Positions 22,919 through 30,615 of a stretch of DNA of 30,625 nt are shown here, one piece after another; position 1 is the first letter of the stretch, and each line of letters begins with the position of its first letter. The notes below the pieces were generated by a model. That model worked only from the letters and a program-made list of their open reading frames with translations. It was not told the DNA's origin and ran no database searches. Position numbers and translations under genes: made by a program. Origin of the DNA: JAYFRL01 sp034925905 (GTDB lineage Bacteria; Bacillota; Clostridia; Lachnospirales; Anaerotignaceae); NCBI GenBank assembly GCA_034925905.1, contig JAYFRL010000035.1:1-30625 (forward strand), given 5' to 3'.

Positions 22919-25654
22919 TTATCTATCGGAAACACTGTATAAAATTTGTGCCATTTGCCATCTTAATATCTTGTCTTTCGGGTTTATAGCATTTCCGTCG
23001 GAAATATCGCTATTTGCAATTATTGGTATCCCGCTTTTTGCCCAGTCTGAAAACCCGCTTGTATCGTATAAACCGTCAACATCGTCAAAATCTATGTCGC
23101 ATCTTGAAACTATTGCAGCCGCAGCTTCAAGTGTTATGCTTCCTTCGGGATCAAAAACTCCGTTCCCGTTTCCCGCTATAATATTGTTATTATAAGCCGC
23201 GCCTATATACCCGGCATACCATGCGTCATCCGAAACATCGTCAAAAGCATCGGTTAAAGCTGGCGTATAACCCATAAAGTTTACGATTATTGTTGCAAAC
23301 TCAGCCCTTGTCATATCTGAATAAGGCAAAAACTTGCCGTCTATTCCGCTTACAACTCCTTCTTTTGCAAGATACTCTATGGCTTCTCTGGCTTTTATTC
23401 CATAAATATCAGGAAATGCAGGTTTTTCCATTATGCTGTATATATCAGACTCGCCGTTTTCCATTTTTAAAAGTGCAGTAAGTGCAAGGAACGCCTGCTC
23501 GGTTGCTATCTGGTTCCCTTTTGTGTCTGAAAGGCTATGTTTGAAGCTTCCGTCCGACATTTTATATTGCATAAGCGCATCTAAAAGGGTATAACCTTCT
23601 TTAACAAATCTCTCATCCTCCATGTCTATCCCTAACGCTGAAAGAGCTATTATTGTCTGGGATATACTCTCAGAAGAATCATTAAAGCTTCCGTCGTTCT
23701 TTTGGAGCTCTGAAAGCTTTGAAAGAGCCCTTTCTATGGCTTCATCAACATCGCTTAAATCCCTGTATTTTGAAAGAGCCTGCAAAACCATTGCCGTTGT
23801 GTCAACCTCGATGCTGCTGCCCGAAATTGCAAAGCCGCCTCCGCTTATCTCATTTTTAAGTATTCTTTCAATATACATATTTCTTGTGGCCTGAGTCTTA
23901 GCATCGCTGTTATTAGGCACATCATAACCGGCTGAATCAAGAGCTATAAGAGCCCATGCGGCTCCGTTTATTCCCTGATATACAGTTTTATCAAAATCAC
24001 CGAGAGGCTTAATCAGGTTAAAGCCGCAGAAATTTGAAGGATCCTTGTCAAGCTCCGTGAGCAAAAGCACCGCTTTTGAATACTCCGTATATTTATTTTC
24101 GCTTAAAACCCCGTTTTCCTCTTCCACATAAGCCGTAAATGTGTCCAGCAAGCCTTTTATATAGCTTCCGTCTTTATCTTCGCCGTTTAATATTAACCCT
24201 AAGGCTATCCATTCGTCCGGCGTTAAGCCTTCAAGATATTCATATGTATCTGAAATTAATTCTTCGGATATTTCATAGTTTGTTCCGCTTTTGCTGCCTC
24301 CTGAAGCCACGGAGCTACCTTCCAACACTCCAGTCGCGGAATAATACCAAAGAAGGTCGTCCCCGGTGTTTAACCTGTATTCATCGGCGCCTGTTGAAGA
24401 CGGAGTAACTCCGTTTACGGAATAAAGCCAGCCCGAATTGGGTCCTTCATCAAATTCGCCCAATCCGTCTATCTCCGAAATGTAGCCGCTGTTTTCAACA
24501 TAGCTCATGCTCATATCGTCAAGCGCTGTTTCAAGCGCATCCAAAGCGGTTGTTATCCCGTTTTGGATATAAACTTCATGCCCGCTTATTCTATATGAAT
24601 CTGTGGTTCGTACCGATACATAAGCTACATCCTCGGAAGATGATGAACCTCCCGACTCGGGAATCTCTATAGGCCAATCCTCTATATCAAGCACGCTAAC
24701 CGAAGGATAACTTAAATCATATATGCTTTGGCTATTTACATATGTTACAAGCGCCATAAGCCCGGAAGACGTCGAAAACTGATTAAATGTACTTGAATCC
24801 GTAGACCCGAACCTGTTGTCCAAAGTTTTAAAAGAAAGCAGACCGTCCATTATATTTCCGTCAGCTTTTGTGAATTCACTATCACATACATCCTCGCCTA
24901 CCGATGAAATCGCCATAACAGCCATAGCCGTCGAATCGCTGCTTTCTTCGCCATCCCAGTTGTCAAATGTTCCGTTTGAATTTTCTATGGTTTTTATATA
25001 TTCTATTGTGTTGTCTATTGCGGTTGTTATATCATTGCACTTTGAAACTGAAATACCGTTTACATCTCCGCTTGCGTTATAATATGGGGCAAAAGCCGGG
25101 AAAATAAAGCCTATGGCGTCTATATCCGTCCACATTCCCGAATATAAGCCTGCCAAAATCCCGTCTATAACATTTTCCCTTGTTAATAAAGCCCCTGCCG
25201 GCTCCGAATATACACCGGAATCCATAAACATCAAAACATATGGGAGCTGATAAGGCGCGCTATATTCCCAGTATGCTATATCGCTGGTATCGCACATATA
25301 TATATCCGAAACCATGTCTCTTAAGCTTCCGTCCGCTTTAGGAACTTCCTGAGCGTCTATGCCCAAAGCCGCAAGACCCATAACGATTTTAGCAAGGCTT
25401 CCAGGATATGTCTGGCTCTCCGCGTCAATTACATTTGAAAGAAATTTTGTTTTTTCATCATCTGTTATTGAGCCGCCGTTTGATGTTTTTGCAAGGATAT
25501 AGTCTGCGCTATACCAAGAATCAGTATAGTCCGTTGCCGAAAGTATGCTGTTTATTATAACTTCCTGCTCGGAAGGCGTTGCAAAAACCTGAGTTTGTGC
25601 AAGCCCAAGCATCATTACCACAGACATAACCAATGCCAATAGTCTTTTTTTCAT
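22919..25654 (-). CDS. Exported SLH-anchored protein with alpha/alpha-toroid regions and a DUF4430 domain
   Basis: From the ATG at 25654 the product has 911 residues. Parts in order: a signal peptide (1-25, MKKRLLALVMSVVMMLG start); a first prenyltransferase-like helical region (about 30-318); a Ser-rich hinge; DUF4430 (about 345-442) with EFDEGPNSGWLYSVNG; a second helical region (about 462-732) with repeats such as NDGSFNDSSESISQTIIAL; and three SLH domains (about 748-905) with MTRAEFATIIVN. Toroid plus DUF4430 is the layout of transcobalamin and intrinsic factor, so surface corrinoid binding is plausible. SLH domains anchor it to wall polymer. An open frame runs 30 codons upstream but through the leader terminator, so it was rejected. 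GGGGGT precedes the ATG. Confidence 0.88.
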   Translation of the reverse strand: MKKRLLALVMSVVMMLGLAQTQVFATPSEQEVIINSILSATDYTDSWYSADYILAKTSNGGSITDDEKTKFLSNVIDAESQTYPGSLAKIVMGLAALGIDAQEVPKADGSLRDMVSDIYMCDTSDIAYWEYSAPYQLPYVLMFMDSGVYSEPAGALLTRENVIDGILAGLYSGMWTDIDAIGFIFPAFAPYYNASGDVNGISVSKCNDITTAIDNTIEYIKTIENSNGTFDNWDGEESSDSTAMAVMAISSVGEDVCDSEFTKADGNIMDGLLSFKTLDNRFGSTDSSTFNQFSTSSGLMALVTYVNSQSIYDLSYPSVSVLDIEDWPIEIPESGGSSSSEDVAYVSVRTTDSYRISGHEVYIQNGITTALDALETALDDMSMSYVENSGYISEIDGLGEFDEGPNSGWLYSVNGVTPSSTGADEYRLNTGDDLLWYYSATGVLEGSSVASGGSKSGTNYEISEELISDTYEYLEGLTPDEWIALGLILNGEDKDGSYIKGLLDTFTAYVEEENGVLSENKYTEYSKAVLLLTELDKDPSNFCGFNLIKPLGDFDKTVYQGINGAAWALIALDSAGYDVPNNSDAKTQATRNMYIERILKNEISGGGFAISGSSIEVDTTAMVLQALSKYRDLSDVDEAIERALSKLSELQKNDGSFNDSSESISQTIIALSALGIDMEDERFVKEGYTLLDALMQYKMSDGSFKHSLSDTKGNQIATEQAFLALTALLKMENGESDIYSIMEKPAFPDIYGIKAREAIEYLAKEGVVSGIDGKFLPYSDMTRAEFATIIVNFMGYTPALTDAFDDVSDDAWYAGYIGAAYNNNIIAGNGNGVFDPEGSITLEAAAAIVSRCDIDFDDVDGLYDTSGFSDWAKSGIPIIANSDISDGNAINPKDKILRWQMAQILYSVSDR

Positions 25655-25683
25655 AAAATTACCCCCGTTATTTATATTAAGGC

Positions 25684-25706
25684 AAAAAAATAGCGCCCAA
25701 AGGCGC
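25684..25706 (-). terminator. Leader terminator before the SLH protein gene
   Basis: GCGCC TTTG GGCGC (25706-25693) is followed on the minus strand by TATTTTTTT. It lies inside the leader, after the aptamer-like domain and before the start codon, which is the standard place for a riboswitch expression platform that stops transcription. Confidence 0.75.
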
Positions 25707-25772
25707 ATCAAACAAAGGAGCTTAATTATAAAAAGCTCTGCCAAGCCGTTTCGCCTCAGAAAACAGCAGCCA

Positions 25773-25938
25773 GCAGGAGAGAATATTCCGTCTTGATCTT
25801 TAAAATCCTAATTGAGGCCGCCTTCCCAAAGCTTTAAGCTTAAGTGGCATATTGGCTCTTTCGTATGATCTCACGGTTGCCGAGACACAGCGCCTTTTAT
25901 AAGGCGGAAAATAAAATTTTCATTCCTCTACATCCTGC
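25773..25938 (-). promoter_or_regulatory. Cobalamin-riboswitch-like aptamer, atypical
   Basis: The ends pair: GCAGGA with TCCTGC, then GAG with CTC and AAT with ATT, closing a 166-nt domain. Inside, GCCACTT, a 5-bp hairpin AAGCT/AGCTT, and TGGGAAGGC match the conserved GCCACUG...GGGAAGGC helix of cobalamin riboswitches. About 25 nt later AAGACGGAATA resembles the start of the B12 box. The usual core GGTGNAANTCC and the CCCGC-ACTGT segment were not found, and the ACCTGCC end of the box is replaced. It may be a divergent B12 riboswitch or a related RNA with another ligand. Confidence 0.45.
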
Positions 25939-25956
25939 CATGTTTAATTAAAATTA

Positions 25957-25985
25957 ATAATACATGCTTAAGGCTTAAAAATCAA
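25957..25985 (-). promoter_or_regulatory. Promoter of the SLH/DUF4430 operon
   Basis: TTGATT (25980-25985) and TATTAT (25957-25962) on the minus strand are 17 nt apart. The predicted start near 25950 lies just before the 5' arm of the aptamer-like domain, which supports both calls. Confidence 0.65.
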
Positions 25986-25987
25986 TA

Positions 25988-26021
25988 AGAAAAAAAACTA
26001 ACTGCAATTGCAGTTAGTTTT
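25988..26021 (-). terminator. Intrinsic terminator overlapping the end of the LCP gene
   Basis: AAAACTAACTGCA pairs with its complement across ATTGCAGTTAGTTTT-type arms (25994-26021), followed on the minus strand by eight T residues, then CTT (25988-25997). The stop codon (26014-26016) is inside the right arm, so the last codons of the gene form part of the stem. Confidence 0.85.
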
Positions 26022-27297
26022 CTGACATCCCAAGTATTATATATATTTCGCTTCCTGAAGGTATAAGATTTTTATTAACAACAACCTCGGCTTCATTAAA
26101 ATACTTTATCAAATCGGTCCCTATATCCTTAGATGAAGTCACTATTCTTGTAACATCTTCCTTTTCTCCGGCATACGTTGAGATTTTTGATATATTATAG
26201 CCCTCATCCAAAAGCCGGTCCCTTGTTTTTGCGGCTAACCCTTCCGTCGTGCTGCCATTCGCAACTTCTATTTCATATTTTTTACTGTTTGAATCATCAT
26301 CGCTACCCGTTTCATAAAATATCTTGTCTACCAAAAGAGCAGTTCCAGATTTATCTAATATATAATAAGAAGGACCGTTTATATTTTGGGCAACCCCCGG
26401 AAGAGTCTCCATTGTTATCTTGTCTAAATCTATCTCGGATATATAGTTTGAATATTTAATGGCATCTGAAAGCGGTACATCTGTTTTCACGTATTTCATT
26501 GCTATTTCTATATATTCCGGAATATTTTTGAGTATTGAATCGGTATTTAATATCTTTTTAGCCATAGCCTTAAGAAAATCCTGTTGAGTTGACACCCTTT
26601 GGATATCCGCCTGGGGATATCCCCTGTAGCGCACAAGCTGCAAAGCTTCAGCACCATTGAGATGCTGCTCTCCCGTTTTGTCCCTTAAATCTATATTTAA
26701 ATCCGGGTCAGGATCATAATGATATATCCCCTCAGGGACAACAACATCAACGCCGCCTATTGCATCAACTATTTCTTTGAAAGCCACCAGATCTATTTTT
26801 ACATAATGGTCTATATCTATACCTAAAATATCCTCAAGCTGCATCACTGCATATTTAGATCCGTTCCCGTCTTTCCCTCCATAAGCGTGGACAGCATTTA
26901 TTTTACACGGTGAAAGATAGCTTCTGCCCTCCTCCTCCATCATTTCTGTGATTTCAGGAGTGATTTCAACGTATGTATCCCTGGGTACGGAAAGCATTCC
27001 TATACTTTTTTGCTTGCTGTCATAATGAAGTACAAATATAACATCTGTCCTTGTGCCATCCGCATCTGTTCCAAAGACTGCCACATTCATTTTAAGACTC
27101 TTTTTAAACAACGAATCCATAAGGCTTACGCCATTTGACTCCGATAAACCGTTTAAAGAACCGTCTGAACCTCTTAAAAACTTGTCATAAGCATAAATCC
27201 CGCAGCTTGCAAGCAAAATAAAAGCTAAAACAATTGAAATTAAAATTTTAAAAAACAAAGCCACCGGATTTCTTCTGCCTATTTTCTTTCCCGACAT
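26014..27297 (-). CDS. LytR-CpsA-Psr (LCP) family protein with a LytR C-terminal domain
   Basis: LCP enzymes transfer undecaprenyl-linked glycopolymers such as teichoic acids to peptidoglycan outside the membrane. The 427-residue product has one N-terminal membrane segment (about 13-32). The LCP domain (about 68-270) carries FGTDADGTRTDVIFVL, SVPRDTYV and the arginine-rich LVRYRGYPQADIQR polyprenyl-phosphate motif. A LytR_C domain (about 335-425) ends the protein. The ATG at 27297 has a weak binding site, GAAAGAAATGA. It lies 55 bp after a second LCP gene, with which it probably forms an operon. Confidence 0.93.
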   Translation of the reverse strand: MSGKKIGRRNPVALFFKILISIVLAFILLASCGIYAYDKFLRGSDGSLNGLSESNGVSLMDSLFKKSLKMNVAVFGTDADGTRTDVIFVLHYDSKQKSIGMLSVPRDTYVEITPEITEMMEEEGRSYLSPCKINAVHAYGGKDGNGSKYAVMQLEDILGIDIDHYVKIDLVAFKEIVDAIGGVDVVVPEGIYHYDPDPDLNIDLRDKTGEQHLNGAEALQLVRYRGYPQADIQRVSTQQDFLKAMAKKILNTDSILKNIPEYIEIAMKYVKTDVPLSDAIKYSNYISEIDLDKITMETLPGVAQNINGPSYYILDKSGTALLVDKIFYETGSDDDSNSKKYEIEVANGSTTEGLAAKTRDRLLDEGYNISKISTYAGEKEDVTRIVTSSKDIGTDLIKYFNEAEVVVNKNLIPSGSEIYIILGMSEN

Positions 27298-27352
27298 AAT
27301 CTATTCATTTCTTTCTTAATTATTTTTATATTAACAAAATTATTGTTTGCAC

Positions 27353-28387
27353 TTATTCAAAAAATATTTCTTTGACCATTTTTTCAAGTTCTTCTTCATT
27401 TACTACAAAATAACTGCCACCTTCGCCAGGAATAGTTTGCATTGATATGTTTTCGGTTGAAATATCGCCGATATATTTCGCATAACTTAAGGCTTCTGAA
27501 ATAGATATGTCCGTTTCAACATATTTAAACATTGTTTTTACAAGGGACGGAAAGCTTTTAAGCAGAGTATCCGTCGAGAGAATTTTTTTCATAAAAGCGC
27601 ACATAAAATCCTGTTGGACTTCTATCCTGTGTAAATCCTGGCTGGCATAGCCTTCCCGATATCTCACAAGCTGCTCAGCCTTTGCGCCGTCCAGGTTTTG
27701 GTAACCCGGCTGAATGTCTATATAAAGCCCCTGCTCGGGATCCGAATAATAAAGCCTGTCTGCAACTTCCATATCAACTCCGCCTATAGCATCAACTATC
27801 TCCCTAAAAGCGGAAAGGTTTATTTTTACATAGTGGTCTATATCTATGCCTAAAAGATCCTCCGCCTGCATAACGGAAAAAACAGTCCTGTATCCTTCGC
27901 CGGCATATGCATGAATCTCATTCATCTTACAAAGACCCTCGACACCTTCCCGATAAGGGATGAAGCTTGATCTTCCTCTTTTATAAAGATCTTCTATCAT
28001 TTCTTTTGTCATAACAACTTTTGTATCCCTTGGTACCGACAATATACTTATTTTTTTTGTTGGTGTGTCAAAAGAAGCTATAAATACAACATCTGTCCTT
28101 GTGCCATCCGCATCCGTCCCAAACACGGCAATATTTATTTTCTTATCCTCTTTTGAGTTGGTTTCTTCTTTTTCGGCCTTGTCGTTATCCTTGTAGGATA
28201 TATCTGTTTTTGTCTCGTTTTCGATTTGTATTTTTGAGTTCCTTGCATTTACGGCAGAAACGAAAACAAAACCAAAAACTGAAAATAAAAATACAAAAAC
28301 CAATACCATTACCGAAACAATAATGGTAAATTTTTTAACCAAAGCATCTTTTGTTTTGCCTCTATTATGGTTTTCCCGTCTTTTCAT
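27353..28387 (-). CDS. LytR-CpsA-Psr (LCP) family protein, short form
   Basis: The 344-residue product has a short basic N-terminus, one membrane segment (about 20-46), a Lys and Glu rich linker and an LCP domain with FGTDADGTRTDVVFIA, SVPRDTKV and LVRYREGYASQDLHR. It lacks the LytR_C domain of its neighbour. The two share most motifs, so they look like a tandem duplication that diverged. The ATG at 28387 follows GGGGAG by 6 nt, and an in-frame TTG eight codons upstream is less likely. It is first in the operon. Confidence 0.92.
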   Translation of the reverse strand: MKRRENHNRGKTKDALVKKFTIIVSVMVLVFVFLFSVFGFVFVSAVNARNSKIQIENETKTDISYKDNDKAEKEETNSKEDKKINIAVFGTDADGTRTDVVFIASFDTPTKKISILSVPRDTKVVMTKEMIEDLYKRGRSSFIPYREGVEGLCKMNEIHAYAGEGYRTVFSVMQAEDLLGIDIDHYVKINLSAFREIVDAIGGVDMEVADRLYYSDPEQGLYIDIQPGYQNLDGAKAEQLVRYREGYASQDLHRIEVQQDFMCAFMKKILSTDTLLKSFPSLVKTMFKYVETDISISEALSYAKYIGDISTENISMQTIPGEGGSYFVVNEEELEKMVKEIFFE

Positions 28388-28421
28388 CGTATACTCCCCG
28401 ATATAAAACAAAAACTGATTT

Positions 28422-28450
28422 ATTATATCAAATTTAGAATATTTTTACAA
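28422..28450 (-). promoter_or_regulatory. Promoter of the LCP gene pair
   Basis: TTGTAA (28445-28450) and a perfect TATAAT (28422-28427) on the minus strand are 17 nt apart. The predicted leader to the ATG at 28387 is about 30 nt. Confidence 0.75.
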
Positions 28451-28503
28451 TGCATTTAACATCTTAATATTCTTAAGTTATTTTTAAGCACTTAAAAAAA
28501 GGC

Positions 28504-28530
28504 TTTACATAAATTTTTATAGGGTATAAT
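28504..28530 (+). promoter_or_regulatory. Promoter of the LTA-synthase-family gene
   Basis: A perfect TATAAT (28525-28530) is preceded by TTTACA (28504-28509) at a short 15-nt spacing. It is divergent from the LCP promoter, about 55 bp away, so a shared regulator could act on both. Confidence 0.55.
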
Positions 28531-28592
28531 ATTGCTTTAGCAGGCAAAAAACATCCTTTTGCATATAAATTAAAACACCGGGGGCGTCTTAA

Positions 28593-30473
28593 ATGGATAA
28601 GCTTTCTTTGTTTATTAAAAATAAAAAACTTTATTTATCACCTTTCGCATCCTTGATTTTGGTTGTGGTTATATCAGGGGTTTCAACTCTTCTGATGATT
28701 TATATCGATCCAAGTTCGTTTATGGCTTTTATAAAAGATTCAATTTCAAACCCACTCTTGTTTATATTAAACTATTTACCTGTATTTTTAGTGGCTTTAG
28801 CCACTTCGCTTTTGTTTTCAAACGCCGTGTTTGGCCTAACGCTAAGCTCTCTCATACTCATTTTAATGGCTGTTGCAAACCTTATTAAAATTAACATGAG
28901 GCAGGACCCGTTTATTCCTGCGGATCTTTCTCTTGCAAAAGAAGTTTTAGCTATTCTTGAAAATTTTGATACGGTTTTTGTTACAAAGGTTGTTTTAGGT
29001 CTTACTGCAGCCCTAGCCGTTTTAATCTGTACCGCTATATTTTTCAGAACAACAGGAATACGCAAGCTCTTCCGTTTTGGGGGTACAGCTTTAATTATTC
29101 TTACTCTTGCTATACTCACATCAACCGTATATGCAAACAACAGTCTCTATAACAGCTTCAAAACAAACGGAAATATTTATTTTAAAGCAAATCTTTATTC
29201 GTCAAAAGGTTTCCTATACAGCTTTATACACGACATATCAAGCCTTAAAGTTGAGAAACCCGAAGGTTATAACCCCGATGAGTTCAACGAATTGTATGAG
29301 AGTTTTGTTCCCTCGGATTTGGAAGATACCTATAAACCAAATATCGTTATGATAATGTGCGAATCGTTTTCAGAGCTTAGCGAAAATGAAAACATCGTTT
29401 ATCAGAATGGCATTGACCCTTTGGAAAACTTTAAAAAAATTGCTTCCGACAGCGATACTGTTTATGGCCACATAATAGTCCCGCATTTTGGGGGAGGAAC
29501 TGCTGATACGGAATTTGACGTGCTTTCCGCCTGCGCTTCAAGATATATTGAAAACGGCCTTTCGGCATACGATTTTATAAGAAAACCTTTTTCTTCTATG
29601 CCGTCGCTGTTAAAATCCATAGGATATGAAAGCATAGCCATACATCCAGGTTATCCATGGTTTTATAACCGCTCAAATGTATACACAAATATGGGATTTA
29701 GCAAATTTTATCATCTTGACAATTCTTTTGTGCCTTATGAAGAAGGAAAGGGAGGATATATAAGTGACGAAGCTACCGCAAACAGAATAATAGAAAAATT
29801 TGAGAAATACACAGAAAGTGAAAACCCTCTTTTTGAATTCTGCGTTACAATACAAAACCACGGTCCTTATCAATATAAGTATAAAGAAAACAAAATAAGC
29901 TATACATCAAAAAAAGAACTTACCCAAGAAGAATATGCCATTTTAGAGGGATATTTTGAGGGTATTCATGATTCCGATATGGCTCTTAAAAAGCTTATCG
30001 ATTATTTTAACAGCATAGATAAGCCCGTTGTGCTTGTATTCTTTGGGGATCATTTGCCGGGCTTTTCAAACGGGATGCAATTTTTTGATATACTGGATTA
30101 CAACATAGACATCGGCGGAGAAGCCGAAGAAAGGCTTAATATTTATAAAACACCGTTTATAATATGGCAAAACAATTATTCCAAAAACTTTTTTTCCGTT
30201 AAAGAAAATTATGAAAAGCTGGACATGCCGGAAAACAATACCGTAAGCTCAAACTTCTTGGGAGCAGCTTTCATGGAAACACTTGGCTTTAACGGCATCT
30301 CTCCGTTATATGATTATACAAACGAATTAAGGCATATGCTCCCTGTTTCTACAAACGAAACCTTCATGGATAAAGCCGGAAACTATAAAACACTTAAAAC
30401 CCTTGATTCCGATGAGCTTAACGAAATAAACTATTATAAAAAATTAGTTTATTACAGCCTGTTTAACAACTAA
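28593..30473 (+). CDS. Lipoteichoic-acid-synthase family membrane sulfatase
   Basis: LtaS-family enzymes polymerise or transfer glycerol-phosphate from phosphatidylglycerol outside the membrane. The 626-residue product has about four to five N-terminal membrane segments (about 17-180) and an extracellular sulfatase-fold domain (about 248-580). Residues matching the LtaS active site are present: Glu257 in MIMCESF, Thr303 in GGTADTEFDVL as the expected nucleophile, and Asp486-His487 in FFGDHLPG. FCVTIQNHGPYQ is also typical. It could make lipoteichoic acid or modify another polymer. GGGGGCG precedes the ATG. It is divergent from two LCP genes, consistent with a wall-glycopolymer locus. Confidence 0.92.
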   Translation: MDKLSLFIKNKKLYLSPFASLILVVVISGVSTLLMIYIDPSSFMAFIKDSISNPLLFILNYLPVFLVALATSLLFSNAVFGLTLSSLILILMAVANLIKINMRQDPFIPADLSLAKEVLAILENFDTVFVTKVVLGLTAALAVLICTAIFFRTTGIRKLFRFGGTALIILTLAILTSTVYANNSLYNSFKTNGNIYFKANLYSSKGFLYSFIHDISSLKVEKPEGYNPDEFNELYESFVPSDLEDTYKPNIVMIMCESFSELSENENIVYQNGIDPLENFKKIASDSDTVYGHIIVPHFGGGTADTEFDVLSACASRYIENGLSAYDFIRKPFSSMPSLLKSIGYESIAIHPGYPWFYNRSNVYTNMGFSKFYHLDNSFVPYEEGKGGYISDEATANRIIEKFEKYTESENPLFEFCVTIQNHGPYQYKYKENKISYTSKKELTQEEYAILEGYFEGIHDSDMALKKLIDYFNSIDKPVVLVFFGDHLPGFSNGMQFFDILDYNIDIGGEAEERLNIYKTPFIIWQNNYSKNFFSVKENYEKLDMPENNTVSSNFLGAAFMETLGFNGISPLYDYTNELRHMLPVSTNETFMDKAGNYKTLKTLDSDELNEINYYKKLVYYSLFNN

Positions 30474-30493
30474 ATTAAGCACATAATAATCAT

Positions 30494-30520
30494 CCCCACG
30501 TAAACGTGGGGTTTTTCTTT
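30494..30520 (+). terminator. Terminator of the LTA-synthase-family gene, formed by the transposon-end hairpin
   Basis: The 7-bp GC-rich stem is followed on the plus strand by TTTTTCTTT, a good T tract. It is the first hairpin after the gene, 21 nt beyond the stop. The two bases that differ from the left copy both increase the T content here. Confidence 0.7.
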
Positions 30521-30615
30521 GAGCCCTAAAAGGGACTATTACCAACATTGCGCCTTAAGGCGCTTTATGATTCCGCCAACCGCACGTTTATTTACCTGCT
30601 ACCCTTTAAAAGGGT
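30505..30615 (-). ncRNA. Candidate omega-RNA (TnpB guide RNA scaffold), right copy
   Basis: It has the same scaffold as the left copy, read on the minus strand. Its guide would be taken from the host DNA next to the element end, near 30482 and toward the LTA-synthase-family gene, so it would differ from the guide of the left copy. The call rests on structure and place alone. Confidence 0.35.

Larger units (their letters stand above)
25655..25950 (-). promoter_or_regulatory. Long structured leader of the SLH/DUF4430 operon
   Basis: About 296 nt lie between the predicted transcription start and the SLH gene ATG. In order they hold the closed aptamer-like domain (25938-25773), a linker, a hairpin GAGCTT/AAGCTC (25738-25718), and a terminator (25706-25684) 30 nt before the start codon. 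No gene was found in this stretch on either strand. Confidence 0.6.

Noticed and set aside
25655..25744. N-terminal extension of the SLH protein by 30 codons.
   Set aside because: It runs through the leader terminator, lacks a binding site, and would place a normal signal peptide in the interior. The ATG at 25654 has GGGGGT upstream.
25655..25950. T-box leader before the SLH operon.
   Set aside because: The conserved AGGGTGGNACCGCG sequence and a specifier loop are absent, and the downstream genes are not amino-acid related.
28772..29140. A minus-strand open frame of 122 codons inside the LTA-synthase-family gene.
   Set aside because: It is antisense to membrane segments of a well-supported gene, and its basic, Ala/Val-rich composition is what antisense reading of such codons gives.
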